Positions 44,715 through 53,228 of a stretch of 64,000 nt of DNA are shown one piece after another. Position numbers and translations under genes: made by a program. Within the stretch, counting starts at the first letter, position 1. Each line of letters begins with the position of its first letter. The DNA is from Brevibacillus laterosporus DSM 25 (lineage in GTDB: Bacteria; Bacillota; Bacilli; Brevibacillales; Brevibacillaceae): the NCBI RefSeq assembly GCF_002706795.1, contig NZ_CP017705.1, positions 248,001-312,000 on the forward strand, given 5' to 3'. The notes beneath the pieces were generated by a model. It searched no databases. It was given only the letters and a program-made list of their open reading frames with translations, and was not told where the DNA came from.

Positions 44715-46070
44715 CTAAGCATTACCAACTTCTGCGGTCACTTTACCTGTCTCCGATTTGAAAAACTGCGGCAGATATGCCTTATGAGCTTCCAACATTT
44801 CATCTAAAATCGTTTTAGCGATGGTATCTGATGGAATTAATGGATTAATGCTCATTGCTAACAACGCCTTATGGTAATCACCTGTCACCGCTGCTTCAAT
44901 CGCCACTCGTTCAAAGGATTTAATTTGTTGAACTAAGCCGTTTACAGCGATTGGTAGTTCACCGACTGAGATTGGCACAGGCCCTTCTTTTGTGATTACA
45001 CAGTTCACTTCTACAGCTGAATCTGGGGAAATACCTGCAATTGCACCGTTGTTTCGAACGTTAACCGGCTGGATGTCACGTACATCATTATAAATCGAGT
45101 AAATTAGGTTACATGCCGCATCACTGTAGTATGCGCCGCCTCGTTTCTCCAGCTGCGGTGGCTTGATGGCCAACTCAGGGTCTTTATACAGCTCAAACAA
45201 TTCAGCTTCTACCTTCTGAACTACTTCTGCTCTTGTTCCTTCTTTTTTCGCCGCTTCTACTTCATGTTCAAGCATTGGTCCTGTTTGGTAATAATAGCGA
45301 TGATACGGACACGGCAATAAACCTAACGCACGAATGAACTCTTTTTCCCAGCCCATATCTACAATATTTTTCACGGAAGGACCCGTTTCTTCGTCACTTG
45401 TCAGCTTTTCGATTATTTGCTCCGTTACTTTCCTACCATCCAGATAGACGTTTGTCCCAAAAACCATATGATTTAATCCTGCAAAATCAATGTGCACACG
45501 GCTACCATCTACATCTAGCATCTTGGCAACAGCCATCTTCATGCCGACTGGAACATTACAAAGACCTACTACTTTTTTAATATTGCTGTGGCGTAGAACC
45601 GCCTCCGTCACCATTCCAGCTGGATTCGTAAAATTAATGAGCCATGCATCTGGACATAGTTCCTCCATATCCTTACTAATGCTTAAAATAACTGGGATTG
45701 TACGCAATGCCTTAAACAAACCACCTGCGCCGTTTGTTTCCTGGCCAATGCATCCATGCTTTAATGGTATGCTTTCGTCTAATCCACGAGCCTTTAGTAG
45801 ACCTACACGTAATTGAGTCGTAACAAAATCAGCCCCTGGCAACGCTTCTCTGTGATCCAATGACAAATGAATTTGCATTGGGACACCAGCCTTCTCCACC
45901 ATGCGTTTTGCTAAATTTCCTACGATTTCCAACTTTTCTTTTCCTTCTGGAATATCGACTAGCCAGAGTTCGCGCACAGGTAATTCCTCATAACGCTTGA
46001 TAAAGCCTTCAACTAACTCTGGTGTGTAGCTAGAGCCACCGCCAATGGTTACAATTTTAATTCCGCTCAA
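44715..46070 (-). CDS. celF: 6-phospho-beta-glucosidase, glycoside hydrolase family 4
   Basis: 451 residues. NAD-binding [54 protein letters not shown] (metal-binding Cys) and [11 protein letters not shown] (metal His) are GH4 signatures. NAD+ and Mn2+ are required for cleavage of the phosphorylated disaccharide delivered by the PTS. Starts at TTG (46070) after AGGGGG, overlapping the IIA gene by 14 bp. Last gene of the PTS operon. Whether cellobiose-P or chitobiose-P is preferred is not decided by sequence; the ChbG neighbour favours N-acetylated sugars. Confidence 0.92.
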   Translation of the reverse strand: MSGIKIVTIGGGSSYTPELVEGFIKRYEELPVRELWLVDIPEGKEKLEIVGNLAKRMVEKAGVPMQIHLSLDHREALPGADFVTTQLRVGLLKARGLDESIPLKHGCIGQETNGAGGLFKALRTIPVILSISKDMEELCPDAWLINFTNPAGMVTEAVLRHSNIKKVVGLCNVPVGMKMAVAKMLDVDGSRVHIDFAGLNHMVFGTNVYLDGRKVTEQIIEKLTSDEETGPSVKNIVDMGWEKEFIRALGLLPCPYHRYYYQTGPMLEHEVEAAKKEGTRAEVVQKVEAELFELYKDPELAIKPPQLEKRGGAYYSDAACNLIYSIYNDVRDIQPVNVRNNGAIAGISPDSAVEVNCVITKEGPVPISVGELPIAVNGLVQQIKSFERVAIEAAVTGDYHKALLAMSINPLIPSDTIAKTILDEMLEAHKAYLPQFFKSETGKVTAEVGNA

Positions 46071-46392
46071 CTGTAAGTCCCCCTTCGATGTTTATTTTTG
46101 CATAAAGGTCAATGAACTCATTTGCTAAGTCTTTAACGGTGATTGCATTCATTAAATGGTCTTGCGCGTGGATCATTAATAAGGTTAACTCTGTCTTGCG
46201 CCCACCAGCTTCTTCCTGAATTAAAGAAGTCTGAATATGGTGGGCTTCGCGTAACTCTGTGGTTGCTTCGTCCATTAATTTGCGTGCTTCCTCTATCTCT
46301 CCGCGCTTTGCTGCTGCAATTGCCTCCATCGCAAAGCTTTTGGCGTTACCACCATGTAATATAATGTGAAAAGCTACATCCGTAATTTCCAT
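46057..46392 (-). CDS. celC: PTS lactose/cellobiose-type EIIA
   Basis: 111 residues, all-helical trimeric IIA. The phosphorylated His lies in [38 protein letters not shown] is the N-terminal motif. ATG at 46392 follows GGAGG; the extra nine upstream codons are not needed. Receives phosphate from HPr and passes it to the IIB at 48573. Confidence 0.93.
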   Translation of the reverse strand: MEITDVAFHIILHGGNAKSFAMEAIAAAKRGEIEEARKLMDEATTELREAHHIQTSLIQEEAGGRKTELTLLMIHAQDHLMNAITVKDLANEFIDLYAKINIEGGLTVERN

Positions 46393-46421
46393 ATGGTTGC
46401 CTCCTATCCCATGACCCACTG

Positions 46422-47165
46422 TCAGCCAAGTTGTTCAAATGTAATCAATTGTATATCTCGGCAGTTCAGCCGTTCTTTAACATGCGGGTCAGTCAAAATC
46501 GCCAATTCGTTCATACGTTGAAGCGCATAGCTACTTCCTTGGTAAAGAGGTTGGTCGATAAAAGCGGGATGTGTCATAATTTCAAGCGATTCAACTCCAA
46601 CATACTTATCCAAGATTTGTTCCAAAGACTCAAGGGAAAGTTCATCCCCATAAAAAGTATGATCGAAAGCAACAGTGCTCCGTACCCCTGCTTGTAACCT
46701 ATTAGTCTCATCATTTGTGTGGAAGAGACGAAGCGGTACATTATACCGCTCCGCTAATTTCAACACGATAGGCAATATTTTCTCATGCCCATGTACATGA
46801 TGATGGCTATCAATATGGGTTGGTTTCTTCCCGAATGAGAGGAATGCTTCTAATTGACGTGTAAATTCTTTTTCCACATCTTCTGTATTCATTAGATGAA
46901 ATACATCCCGCAACGAGTGAAATCGACCTGATTCATTTACTAAGGAAGGTACATCGTCACTGAGTGGTTTCCCACAGGTCAGAACCAAATGAATCCCTAC
47001 TCCTAAACCTGAGTGCTGTTCCGCCAGCTGAAAGGCATGCTCTACCTCAGGCATATTCATCATCATCGTGGTCGATGTAACAACACCACATGCATGGGAA
47101 GTAATAATTCCATAATTGACTCCTCTTGAGTAACCAAAATCATCTGCGTTTATAATCAGTTTCGT
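46422..47165 (-). CDS. chbG: ChbG/YdjC carbohydrate deacetylase, probable ACG start
   Basis: Extending the frame above the first ATG (47066) adds 33 codons reading [20 protein letters not shown], the expected N-terminus of the family with its catalytic Asp-Asp; the metal-binding [11 protein letters not shown] follows further on. No ATG, GTG or TTG exists there. The codon at the position of the family's initiator Met is ACG (47163-47165), placed 8 bp after AAAGGGG. Full length is then 247 residues, normal for ChbG. It removes an N-acetyl group from chitooligosaccharides. Either ACG initiates at low efficiency or the gene is damaged by one T-to-C change. Confidence 0.82.
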   Translation of the reverse strand, partial: TKLIINADDFGYSRGVNYGIITSHACGVVTSTTMMMNMPEVEHAFQLAEQHSGLGVGIHLVLTCGKPLSDDVPSLVNESGRFHSLRDVFHLMNTEDVEKEFTRQLEAFLSFGKKPTHIDSHHHVHGHEKILPIVLKLAERYNVPLRLFHTNDETNRLQAGVRSTVAFDHTFYGDELSLESLEQILDKYVGVESLEIMTHPAFIDQPLYQGSSYALQRMNELAILTDPHVKERLNCRDIQLITFEQLG

Positions 47166-47207
47166 AACGATTACCCCTTTCTATATATCTGCAAAACACA
47201 ATTTTAC

Positions 47208-48557
47208 TTATGCTTGTAATGTGTTGACAGCTTGATTTTTTGTTGCCTCCTGCTCTTCTTTGCATTTTTGACGATCCCACAGACGGAAGAATGGATAGTA
47301 AATCGCAAAAGCTAATATAAAGTTAATGAGTTGAAGTATTAATCCAGACGCTTTAGCACCAGTCGCTAGATAACCGCTGATTAACAATGGAGTCGTCCAA
47401 GGCACGGATATACCGCTAGGTCTCGCTACAAGTCCCGTGGACATTGCAAAATAAGAGACACACAATAGAACAACAGGCGTTATTACAAACGGAATAATTA
47501 ATAGCGGGTTCATTACGATCGGCATCCCGAAGATCACCGGTTCGTTGATGTTAAATAGCCCTGGTGCAAGTGAGAGTCTACCTAAGCTTTTCATCTGTTG
47601 ACTCTTCGCCAGAAATGCCATTGCAACAACCATCGCAAGTGTTGTGCCTGACCCACCAATATAGAGCCATAGATCAAAGAATTGACTGGTGATGACATTG
47701 GGTAATTCTGCATTAGGATTGCTCATGTAAACAGCTCGGTTTGCATCCATCAGAGTTAACCAGATTGGACTCATTACACTACCAACCAAATTGGCTCCAT
47801 GTAGACCGCAAGCCCATAAAAGATGAATCAAAATAACAGCGATTAAAGCGCCTGCAAAGCTGGAGCCTAATGCTTGTAACGGAACTCCTAACAGCGTTTT
47901 AACAATATTGTGTACGCTTTCAAAAGTGGTCGCTTCCATAATCAAACGAATAATCCAGCAGGCTCCAAGTACAATAAAAGCTGGAATGAGAGCGACGAAG
48001 GATTTTGCAACCGCTGGTGGCACACCTGGCGGCATTTTTACTACAATGTCCTTTTGTATAACAATACGGAAAATTTCAGTTGATAGAAGAGCCATAATCA
48101 TGGCAACAAACAAGCCTTGGCTACCCATCAATGTTACAGGTATGACACCGCTAACCTGTATGGCTGTTTCTGTCCCAGGCGCAGTAAACATGGTATTGTA
48201 TGGCGTTACCAACAAGAAGGAGGCAACAGATATGGAAGCTGCCGATAAAGGGTCCACCTTATACTTCTCCGCTAACCGATACGCTACACCAAAACTAGCA
48301 ATGAGTGCCATAATATCAAAAGTAGCGCCTACCGGGTATAAAAGCTTTGTACGCCATAGCTCACCAAAAATTCCTTTCATAAAGTCATCATAACCGTCAA
48401 TTGGAATAAACCCAATAACCAAACATAAGGACCCGACAATTAGCAGGGGAGTTGTTAAGACGATACCGTCACGAATGGCTTGTAAATGCTTCTGCCCCGC
48501 GATCTTCCCTGCAATGGGCATCAGCGCTCTCTCGAATAATTGAACGAGTCTGTCCAT
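47208..48557 (-). CDS. celB: PTS cellobiose-type EIIC permease
   Basis: 449 residues, about ten TM segments, EIIC lactose/cellobiose type: RDGIVLTTPLLIVGSLCLVIGF, LHGANLVGSVMSPIWLTLM, LYIGGSGTTLA and APGLFNINEPVIFGMPIVMNP (the NEPVIFG substrate-site loop). ATG at 48557 follows GGAGTGATAACA. It lies 15 bp from IIB, in one operon. Confidence 0.95.
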   Translation of the reverse strand: MDRLVQLFERALMPIAGKIAGQKHLQAIRDGIVLTTPLLIVGSLCLVIGFIPIDGYDDFMKGIFGELWRTKLLYPVGATFDIMALIASFGVAYRLAEKYKVDPLSAASISVASFLLVTPYNTMFTAPGTETAIQVSGVIPVTLMGSQGLFVAMIMALLSTEIFRIVIQKDIVVKMPPGVPPAVAKSFVALIPAFIVLGACWIIRLIMEATTFESVHNIVKTLLGVPLQALGSSFAGALIAVILIHLLWACGLHGANLVGSVMSPIWLTLMDANRAVYMSNPNAELPNVITSQFFDLWLYIGGSGTTLAMVVAMAFLAKSQQMKSLGRLSLAPGLFNINEPVIFGMPIVMNPLLIIPFVITPVVLLCVSYFAMSTGLVARPSGISVPWTTPLLISGYLATGAKASGLILQLINFILAFAIYYPFFRLWDRQKCKEEQEATKNQAVNTLQA

Positions 48558-48572
48558 TGTTATCACTCCTCT

Positions 48573-48875
48573 CTATTTCTTCATGTTTAGAGCAGATTCT
48601 AGAACCTTTTGGCCATTGACCATGCCATAATCAACAGGTTTTATGACATCAACTGGTATATTTCTCGCTTCGCCTTCCTTTTTGAATTCTGCTAATTTAT
48701 AACGAATTTGGGGTCCGAGTAGCACGACCTCTGCTTTATCCCAGTTATCACGCATATCATCTGCAGAGATAGCCCAAATCGTTGCCTCAATTCCTAACTC
48801 CCTTGCTGCCTCCTCCATTCGAGTTACGAGTAGGCTAGTTGACATTCCTGCTGAACAACACAGTACAATATTCAT
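48573..48875 (-). CDS. celA: PTS cellobiose-type EIIB
   Basis: 100 residues. The phosphocysteine loop [19 protein letters not shown] is present (second Cys is the P-site), then [16 protein letters not shown]. First gene of the PTS operon, with AAAGGGGG upstream and a sigma-54 promoter at 48923-48940. Confidence 0.95.
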   Translation of the reverse strand: MNIVLCCSAGMSTSLLVTRMEEAARELGIEATIWAISADDMRDNWDKAEVVLLGPQIRYKLAEFKKEGEARNIPVDVIKPVDYGMVNGQKVLESALNMKK

Positions 48876-48922
48876 CTTTATATGCCCCCTTTGATCATGT
48901 AAGTGTTTACATTTTATTTATA

Positions 48923-48940
48923 TTGCAATTGCTATGCCAA
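48923..48940 (-). promoter_or_regulatory. Sigma-54 (-24/-12) promoter of the PTS operon
   Basis: On the minus strand TTGGCATAGCAATTGCAA gives GG-N10-GC with both flanking consensus parts (TTGGCA and TTGCA). It lies about 48 bp before the IIB start. The adjacent activator is a sigma-54-dependent LevR-type protein. Confidence 0.88.
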
Positions 48941-49005
48941 AACACTAATTCTTTTATGTGTAGGCTGTCATCTCTTAATTCTTCTATTAGTGTATTGCTC
49001 ATCCA

Positions 49006-49046
49006 TAAAAAAACGAAACACTAATGAGATAGTGTTTCGTTTTAAG
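49006..49046 (-). terminator. Terminator after the LevR-type activator gene
   Basis: AAAACGAAACACTA pairs exactly with TAGTGTTTCGTTTT around a 5-6 nt loop, followed on the minus strand by TTTTTTT. Confidence 0.93.
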
Positions 49047-49062
49047 CAAAGCGAGTGTTTAC

Positions 49063-51891
49063 TTATGATTGAGGCTGGTTTTCTTCACTCATCAGGAAAA
49101 ATTTAACAAGGTAACAGATTTCATTTTCCTCCACCATAATGCCATAAGTCAGTTCAATTGGCTGCATAAGCCTTTGTATAACAGTAAGCATCTCCTTATA
49201 ATTTTGCTTGTACGCTTCCTTTTCTTTAAATACCGCTACTTCTTCTCTACCTTTTAACCGATCAATCATGCAGCACATATGCAATGTAATTCCCATCAGT
49301 TCATCCTGATATAGATCCTGCTGTAGCTCCTTCTCCATACATTTAATAGTAGCACGAACATCTGCTAGGACTTGTTCACCGGAGAGGTATTTTAAATGAG
49401 ATTCTAGTGTTTCACCCATTTTTATATAAATTTCTTCCTGGTTGATAATCTGCTGAATCTCTGGAATTGCCTGTAAGCTTAAGACCTGCTCAATATTGTA
49501 TTGAGGTGCTTCAATATCCAATCGAAAATTGCTCACAACACACAAAATCTGGCGTTTTTCCTTTAGGTCTTCCAATTCCTGTTTGGCCTTGGTTTGATCT
49601 ACACAAGTAATCGGTATAATTTGTAATGATTCATTATGAAACCGCAGATAATTTTTCAACAAATTTTTAATTACAAGTGCGCTTCCTTCACCTGTCAAAC
49701 ACGCCGTTACGATCACTTGTTTTGGTAGCTTATTACGTTCCCGTTTAACAGACTGCTCTTGTATTTCATGACTTGATACAGCTAACACACTTTGATAAAT
49801 CTCGTCTAAAGTAGAGCCTGATATCGCTTTGCGCGTAGCTTCTAAAACATGAGTGGTACTAACTAACGGAATAACTTTTACGGGTATTCCCAATTCTTTT
49901 TGGACAATTTCCCCAAAGGTAAGCAAAGAGCCCATATCTACTAAAAACAACAGTCCTTCTTCGTTACCAATCGTCCTGGCGATTTCTTTGGCTTTCTCTA
50001 ATAATTCATGGGGTGTCTTTTCTAAGGGCATATCCAATGAGACAGCGTGATCTGTACCCAGCAGGCGGTTTGTCACCTCTACCATAGAAGTAGCACTGGA
50101 ATTACCGTGCATCATGACGAGAATACCAACATAATTTTTCATTTCTTCAGGTTGTGCTTCATCGAGTACAAAGAACATGCAGAGAAAACCAGCTTCATCT
50201 AGTGGTATGTCGAGATCAAAAGCCTCTTCTATCTTGCTCACACATTCAAGAGCCACCATGAATTCAGCTTTATGTAGCTTGCTAATTTGATTCAACTGCG
50301 GATTCGAGATTGTTTTACCCCTTCCAATACGATCAATCAGTGTCTGAATATGTAAGGACATTCCCAGTAGAACATTACGTGTTAATTTTCTATTCAAAAT
50401 AGTCTCGGCATACTTGACGATGTCTTCGACCAGATTGACAATATCGGGATGGACGATTTTTAATACATCCTCCTGATTAAAGCTTTTTCGTACATTAGTC
50501 AGATAATTAGTAAAATATTTCTCAATCTCACTAGTCAAAACTGTGTACAACTCTGTATCAGATACTCCTGTAGCTCGTAGCTGAACAATCTTTTGTTCCA
50601 TTCGTTCATAGATATTATTATCAATCACAGATGAATCTTCTAAAATATATGGCTCTTGATCTGGATGAAACAGAAAATATTTTTTCTCTCCAATAAGCTT
50701 CTCGATATTTTGTCTATTCTGCTCCACATGTAGCACGCCCTCTTTTACATGAGGGGGGAGATCAGCTGTAGTAATTTGCATTTCTGTTTTCCGTAAAGAA
50801 ATAAAATCGGCATATGCCTTTGCGCAGGATAGTCGAATATCCGTTTTCAATTGACCGATGTTGTTCGGACAGTGGTACAGTAAAAGAGCACGGATAGAAT
50901 TCCCTGAGACATGAATATCCTTCCCTAATCGATAAGACTCTTCTTGAAAAAACTGCTTGATTAGCTGTAGACGCTCCTCCAGTCCTCTTTCTTTTAAGGA
51001 GGGCAGAGAAATCATCATAGGAATCCGTCTGGTAAAAGTAGCTAGCAAGGCAGATGTAGGATTCTCTGTTGTTGCCGCAATTAATCTGACAGTAGCCTGA
51101 CGCACTCCATCGGTTTCACCTACACGTCTGAAGAAGCCTTTATCAATGAAAGTAAATAACATCTCTTGCCCTTCTGAAGGCAAGCGATGCACTTCGTCTA
51201 AAAATAGAATGCCATTATCAGCGGCTTCCATTAGTCCTGGACGATCTTGATCAGCGCCAGTGTATGCACCCTTTTTCACACCAAATAATTGACCTACCAA
51301 TAACTGAGCATTATGAGCGTAGTCTGCACAGTTAAATGTGATAAACGGAGCAGTAGCTGCTAAAATTCCTTTTTCCACAGCATATTCGTACATGAGCCCA
51401 GCAAACATGGTTTTCCCTACACCCGTCTCACCAAAGAGTAGTGTATGCATGCCATGGGGCGGATAGAGCAAAGCGGCTTTAGCTTGTTCAATGAGTGCTG
51501 TTAAGCTTTGACAATCTTTAGCTAACTGGTCCATCACGCTATCTTGTAGCTGATTTACTCCCTGATGATTATTTCTCTTGGGTTCCGTTGAAAAAGAGCC
51601 TGCACTATTACGTTCCCAAGTCCGTTTTCCTTCAGCTTTTCTTTGTTCAAATGCTTTCGCTTCCACTTTCTTTTCATTCATCAAAGCAGTAGGTTGAGTA
51701 CCAGGCAAGGAGAATCGTACAGGCCGGGTTGTACTTTTCTCTATACGCCCTTCTCTCCATAGCTGGTTTAAATCAGAACTCACATTGGCTCGACTTAACG
51801 AGAGGAGCTCAGCCAACTCTTGAGCACTGCTTGCTTGTCCTTCACGTGAATTGGATACAATCTGTTGCATAATCAGCTCTATGCGTTTCAT
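49063..51891 (-). CDS. LevR/CelR-type sigma-54 activator with PRD and PTS EIIA domains
   Basis: 942 residues. N-terminal winged HTH (SSAQELAELLSLSRANVSSDLNQL). AAA+ with LLFGETGVGKTMFAGL (Walker A), VKKGAYTGADQDRPG (GAFTGA loop) and GILFLDEVHRLP (Walker B). A first PRD (about 455-560), an EIIA-Man-like domain (VGILVMMHGNSSATSMVEV, with phosphorylatable His) and a C-terminal second PRD (about 830-930). PTS phosphorylation of these domains reports sugar flux. It should activate the sigma-54 promoter just downstream. AAGGTGATGAA precedes the ATG. Confidence 0.95.
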   Translation of the reverse strand: MKRIELIMQQIVSNSREGQASSAQELAELLSLSRANVSSDLNQLWREGRIEKSTTRPVRFSLPGTQPTALMNEKKVEAKAFEQRKAEGKRTWERNSAGSFSTEPKRNNHQGVNQLQDSVMDQLAKDCQSLTALIEQAKAALLYPPHGMHTLLFGETGVGKTMFAGLMYEYAVEKGILAATAPFITFNCADYAHNAQLLVGQLFGVKKGAYTGADQDRPGLMEAADNGILFLDEVHRLPSEGQEMLFTFIDKGFFRRVGETDGVRQATVRLIAATTENPTSALLATFTRRIPMMISLPSLKERGLEERLQLIKQFFQEESYRLGKDIHVSGNSIRALLLYHCPNNIGQLKTDIRLSCAKAYADFISLRKTEMQITTADLPPHVKEGVLHVEQNRQNIEKLIGEKKYFLFHPDQEPYILEDSSVIDNNIYERMEQKIVQLRATGVSDTELYTVLTSEIEKYFTNYLTNVRKSFNQEDVLKIVHPDIVNLVEDIVKYAETILNRKLTRNVLLGMSLHIQTLIDRIGRGKTISNPQLNQISKLHKAEFMVALECVSKIEEAFDLDIPLDEAGFLCMFFVLDEAQPEEMKNYVGILVMMHGNSSATSMVEVTNRLLGTDHAVSLDMPLEKTPHELLEKAKEIARTIGNEEGLLFLVDMGSLLTFGEIVQKELGIPVKVIPLVSTTHVLEATRKAISGSTLDEIYQSVLAVSSHEIQEQSVKRERNKLPKQVIVTACLTGEGSALVIKNLLKNYLRFHNESLQIIPITCVDQTKAKQELEDLKEKRQILCVVSNFRLDIEAPQYNIEQVLSLQAIPEIQQIINQEEIYIKMGETLESHLKYLSGEQVLADVRATIKCMEKELQQDLYQDELMGITLHMCCMIDRLKGREEVAVFKEKEAYKQNYKEMLTVIQRLMQPIELTYGIMVEENEICYLVKFFLMSEENQPQS

Positions 51892-52006
51892 TTCATCACC
51901 TTGTGCCGATTTTTAACTGACAGGTTCACTATGAAAACTCTTTCATCATTCATTATCCATCATCTCATATTTATATCTATTCATCCATGGATCATTTTTG
52001 TGAAAG

Positions 52007-53209
52007 CTAAATTCGCTTGGTCCGAGCCCGATCTACTTCTGGAATTTTGATTACCAGATAACCGAGAAAGACTGCAAGGAGAATACCCTGAAATAAAATA
52101 GCGAAAGAAACGGAGCCACCCATATAGGCTACCGCATAGTAAATAGCAGTTCCTCCTAGCATTAAGCTATTCTCCACAAAATTTTGGACCGCAATCGTTT
52201 TGCCTGATCCAATGATTTGAAGTCCCTGCTCCTGAATGACTGTGTTCATCGGAACGATAAAAACCCCACCCATAAAACCAACGGCAAGCAACATCAGGAT
52301 CGCAATGAATGTAGAATGAATCCAGGGAAACAGCATAATACAGCCCGTCATAAGAAACCCATAGAAAATGGCTTTGGTAAATCTAGATAAGGGAATAACC
52401 TTGGGAGCAAAGAAAGCTCCTCCAATAATCCCAATAGAGGTAGTCGCTAGAATAAGTGATACTCGAAAGTCATTCTCTGCAAAGCCTAATGTAAGCGGAA
52501 TCCAAGCAAGTACAGCAATCCGGAGTACCGCCGAACTCATCCAGAATGCTCCTGTTCCGATCAATGCGTAATGCGTAGTCGGATGACGGTACAGCAAACG
52601 AAAATTTTCAAAAAACAAGCGAATTTCTTCACTAATTTTAATATGGGGATTGCCTCGTTGCATTGGAATATAAAAAGTCATAGCGATAGAAGCCGCAAAG
52701 AGAAGCAAGCAAATGCTAGAGGAAACAGCTACACTAGTAACGGCTGCAATCGCCCCTCCTCCCCCAATCCCCAACAAAATGGCAAGTATCGTATAGGCTT
52801 CAATCCGCGAATTAGCTTCAAATAACTCCATTTCATTCTCAGTAAGCTCTACTAATATGCCATACTTGGCAGGTGAATAGACAACAGCTCCTATTCCTAC
52901 TGTAAAGTAACTAGCCATCAACGCCATAATACTATGGTGGTCCACTGACATTAATAACACGATACCAAGTAGCTTCAAAAAATTACCTGCAAGTAAAATT
53001 TCTGTTTTGGAATACTTATCAGCTATGGGTCCTACCACAGGTGCCATTAAAATAAATGGCAAGAAAAATGCCATGGAAACTAAGGCAAGTGCGACAGGAG
53101 AAAAGCCATTTTGTCTTAACAGATTGGCAATCACAAATAATGCCATGTTATCAGCAAATGCAGATAAAAATTGAGTGATGTATAGATACTTCAAGGCTTT
53201 ATTTTTCAC
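52007..53209 (-). CDS. lplT: Lysophospholipid transporter LplT (MFS)
   Basis: 400 residues, about 12 TM segments. LYITQFLSAFADNMALFVIANL, FLPFILMAPVVGPIADKYSK, GIGAVVYSPAKYGILVELT and GFMGGVFIVPMNTVIQEQG are LplT-like. It begins at GTG after GAGAGGAG and follows the Aas gene by 19 bp. In Gram-negatives LplT flips lysophosphatidylethanolamine inward for re-acylation by Aas; the conserved pairing suggests the same here. Confidence 0.88.
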   Translation of the reverse strand: MKNKALKYLYITQFLSAFADNMALFVIANLLRQNGFSPVALALVSMAFFLPFILMAPVVGPIADKYSKTEILLAGNFLKLLGIVLLMSVDHHSIMALMASYFTVGIGAVVYSPAKYGILVELTENEMELFEANSRIEAYTILAILLGIGGGGAIAAVTSVAVSSSICLLLFAASIAMTFYIPMQRGNPHIKISEEIRLFFENFRLLYRHPTTHYALIGTGAFWMSSAVLRIAVLAWIPLTLGFAENDFRVSLILATTSIGIIGGAFFAPKVIPLSRFTKAIFYGFLMTGCIMLFPWIHSTFIAILMLLAVGFMGGVFIVPMNTVIQEQGLQIIGSGKTIAVQNFVENSLMLGGTAIYYAVAYMGGSVSFAILFQGILLAVFLGYLVIKIPEVDRARTKRI

Positions 53210-53228
53210 GAATGCCGCTCTCCTCTCC

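Noticed and set aside
47908-48393. 161-codon plus frame opposite the PTS IIC gene
   Set aside because: Antisense shadow of a membrane-protein gene.
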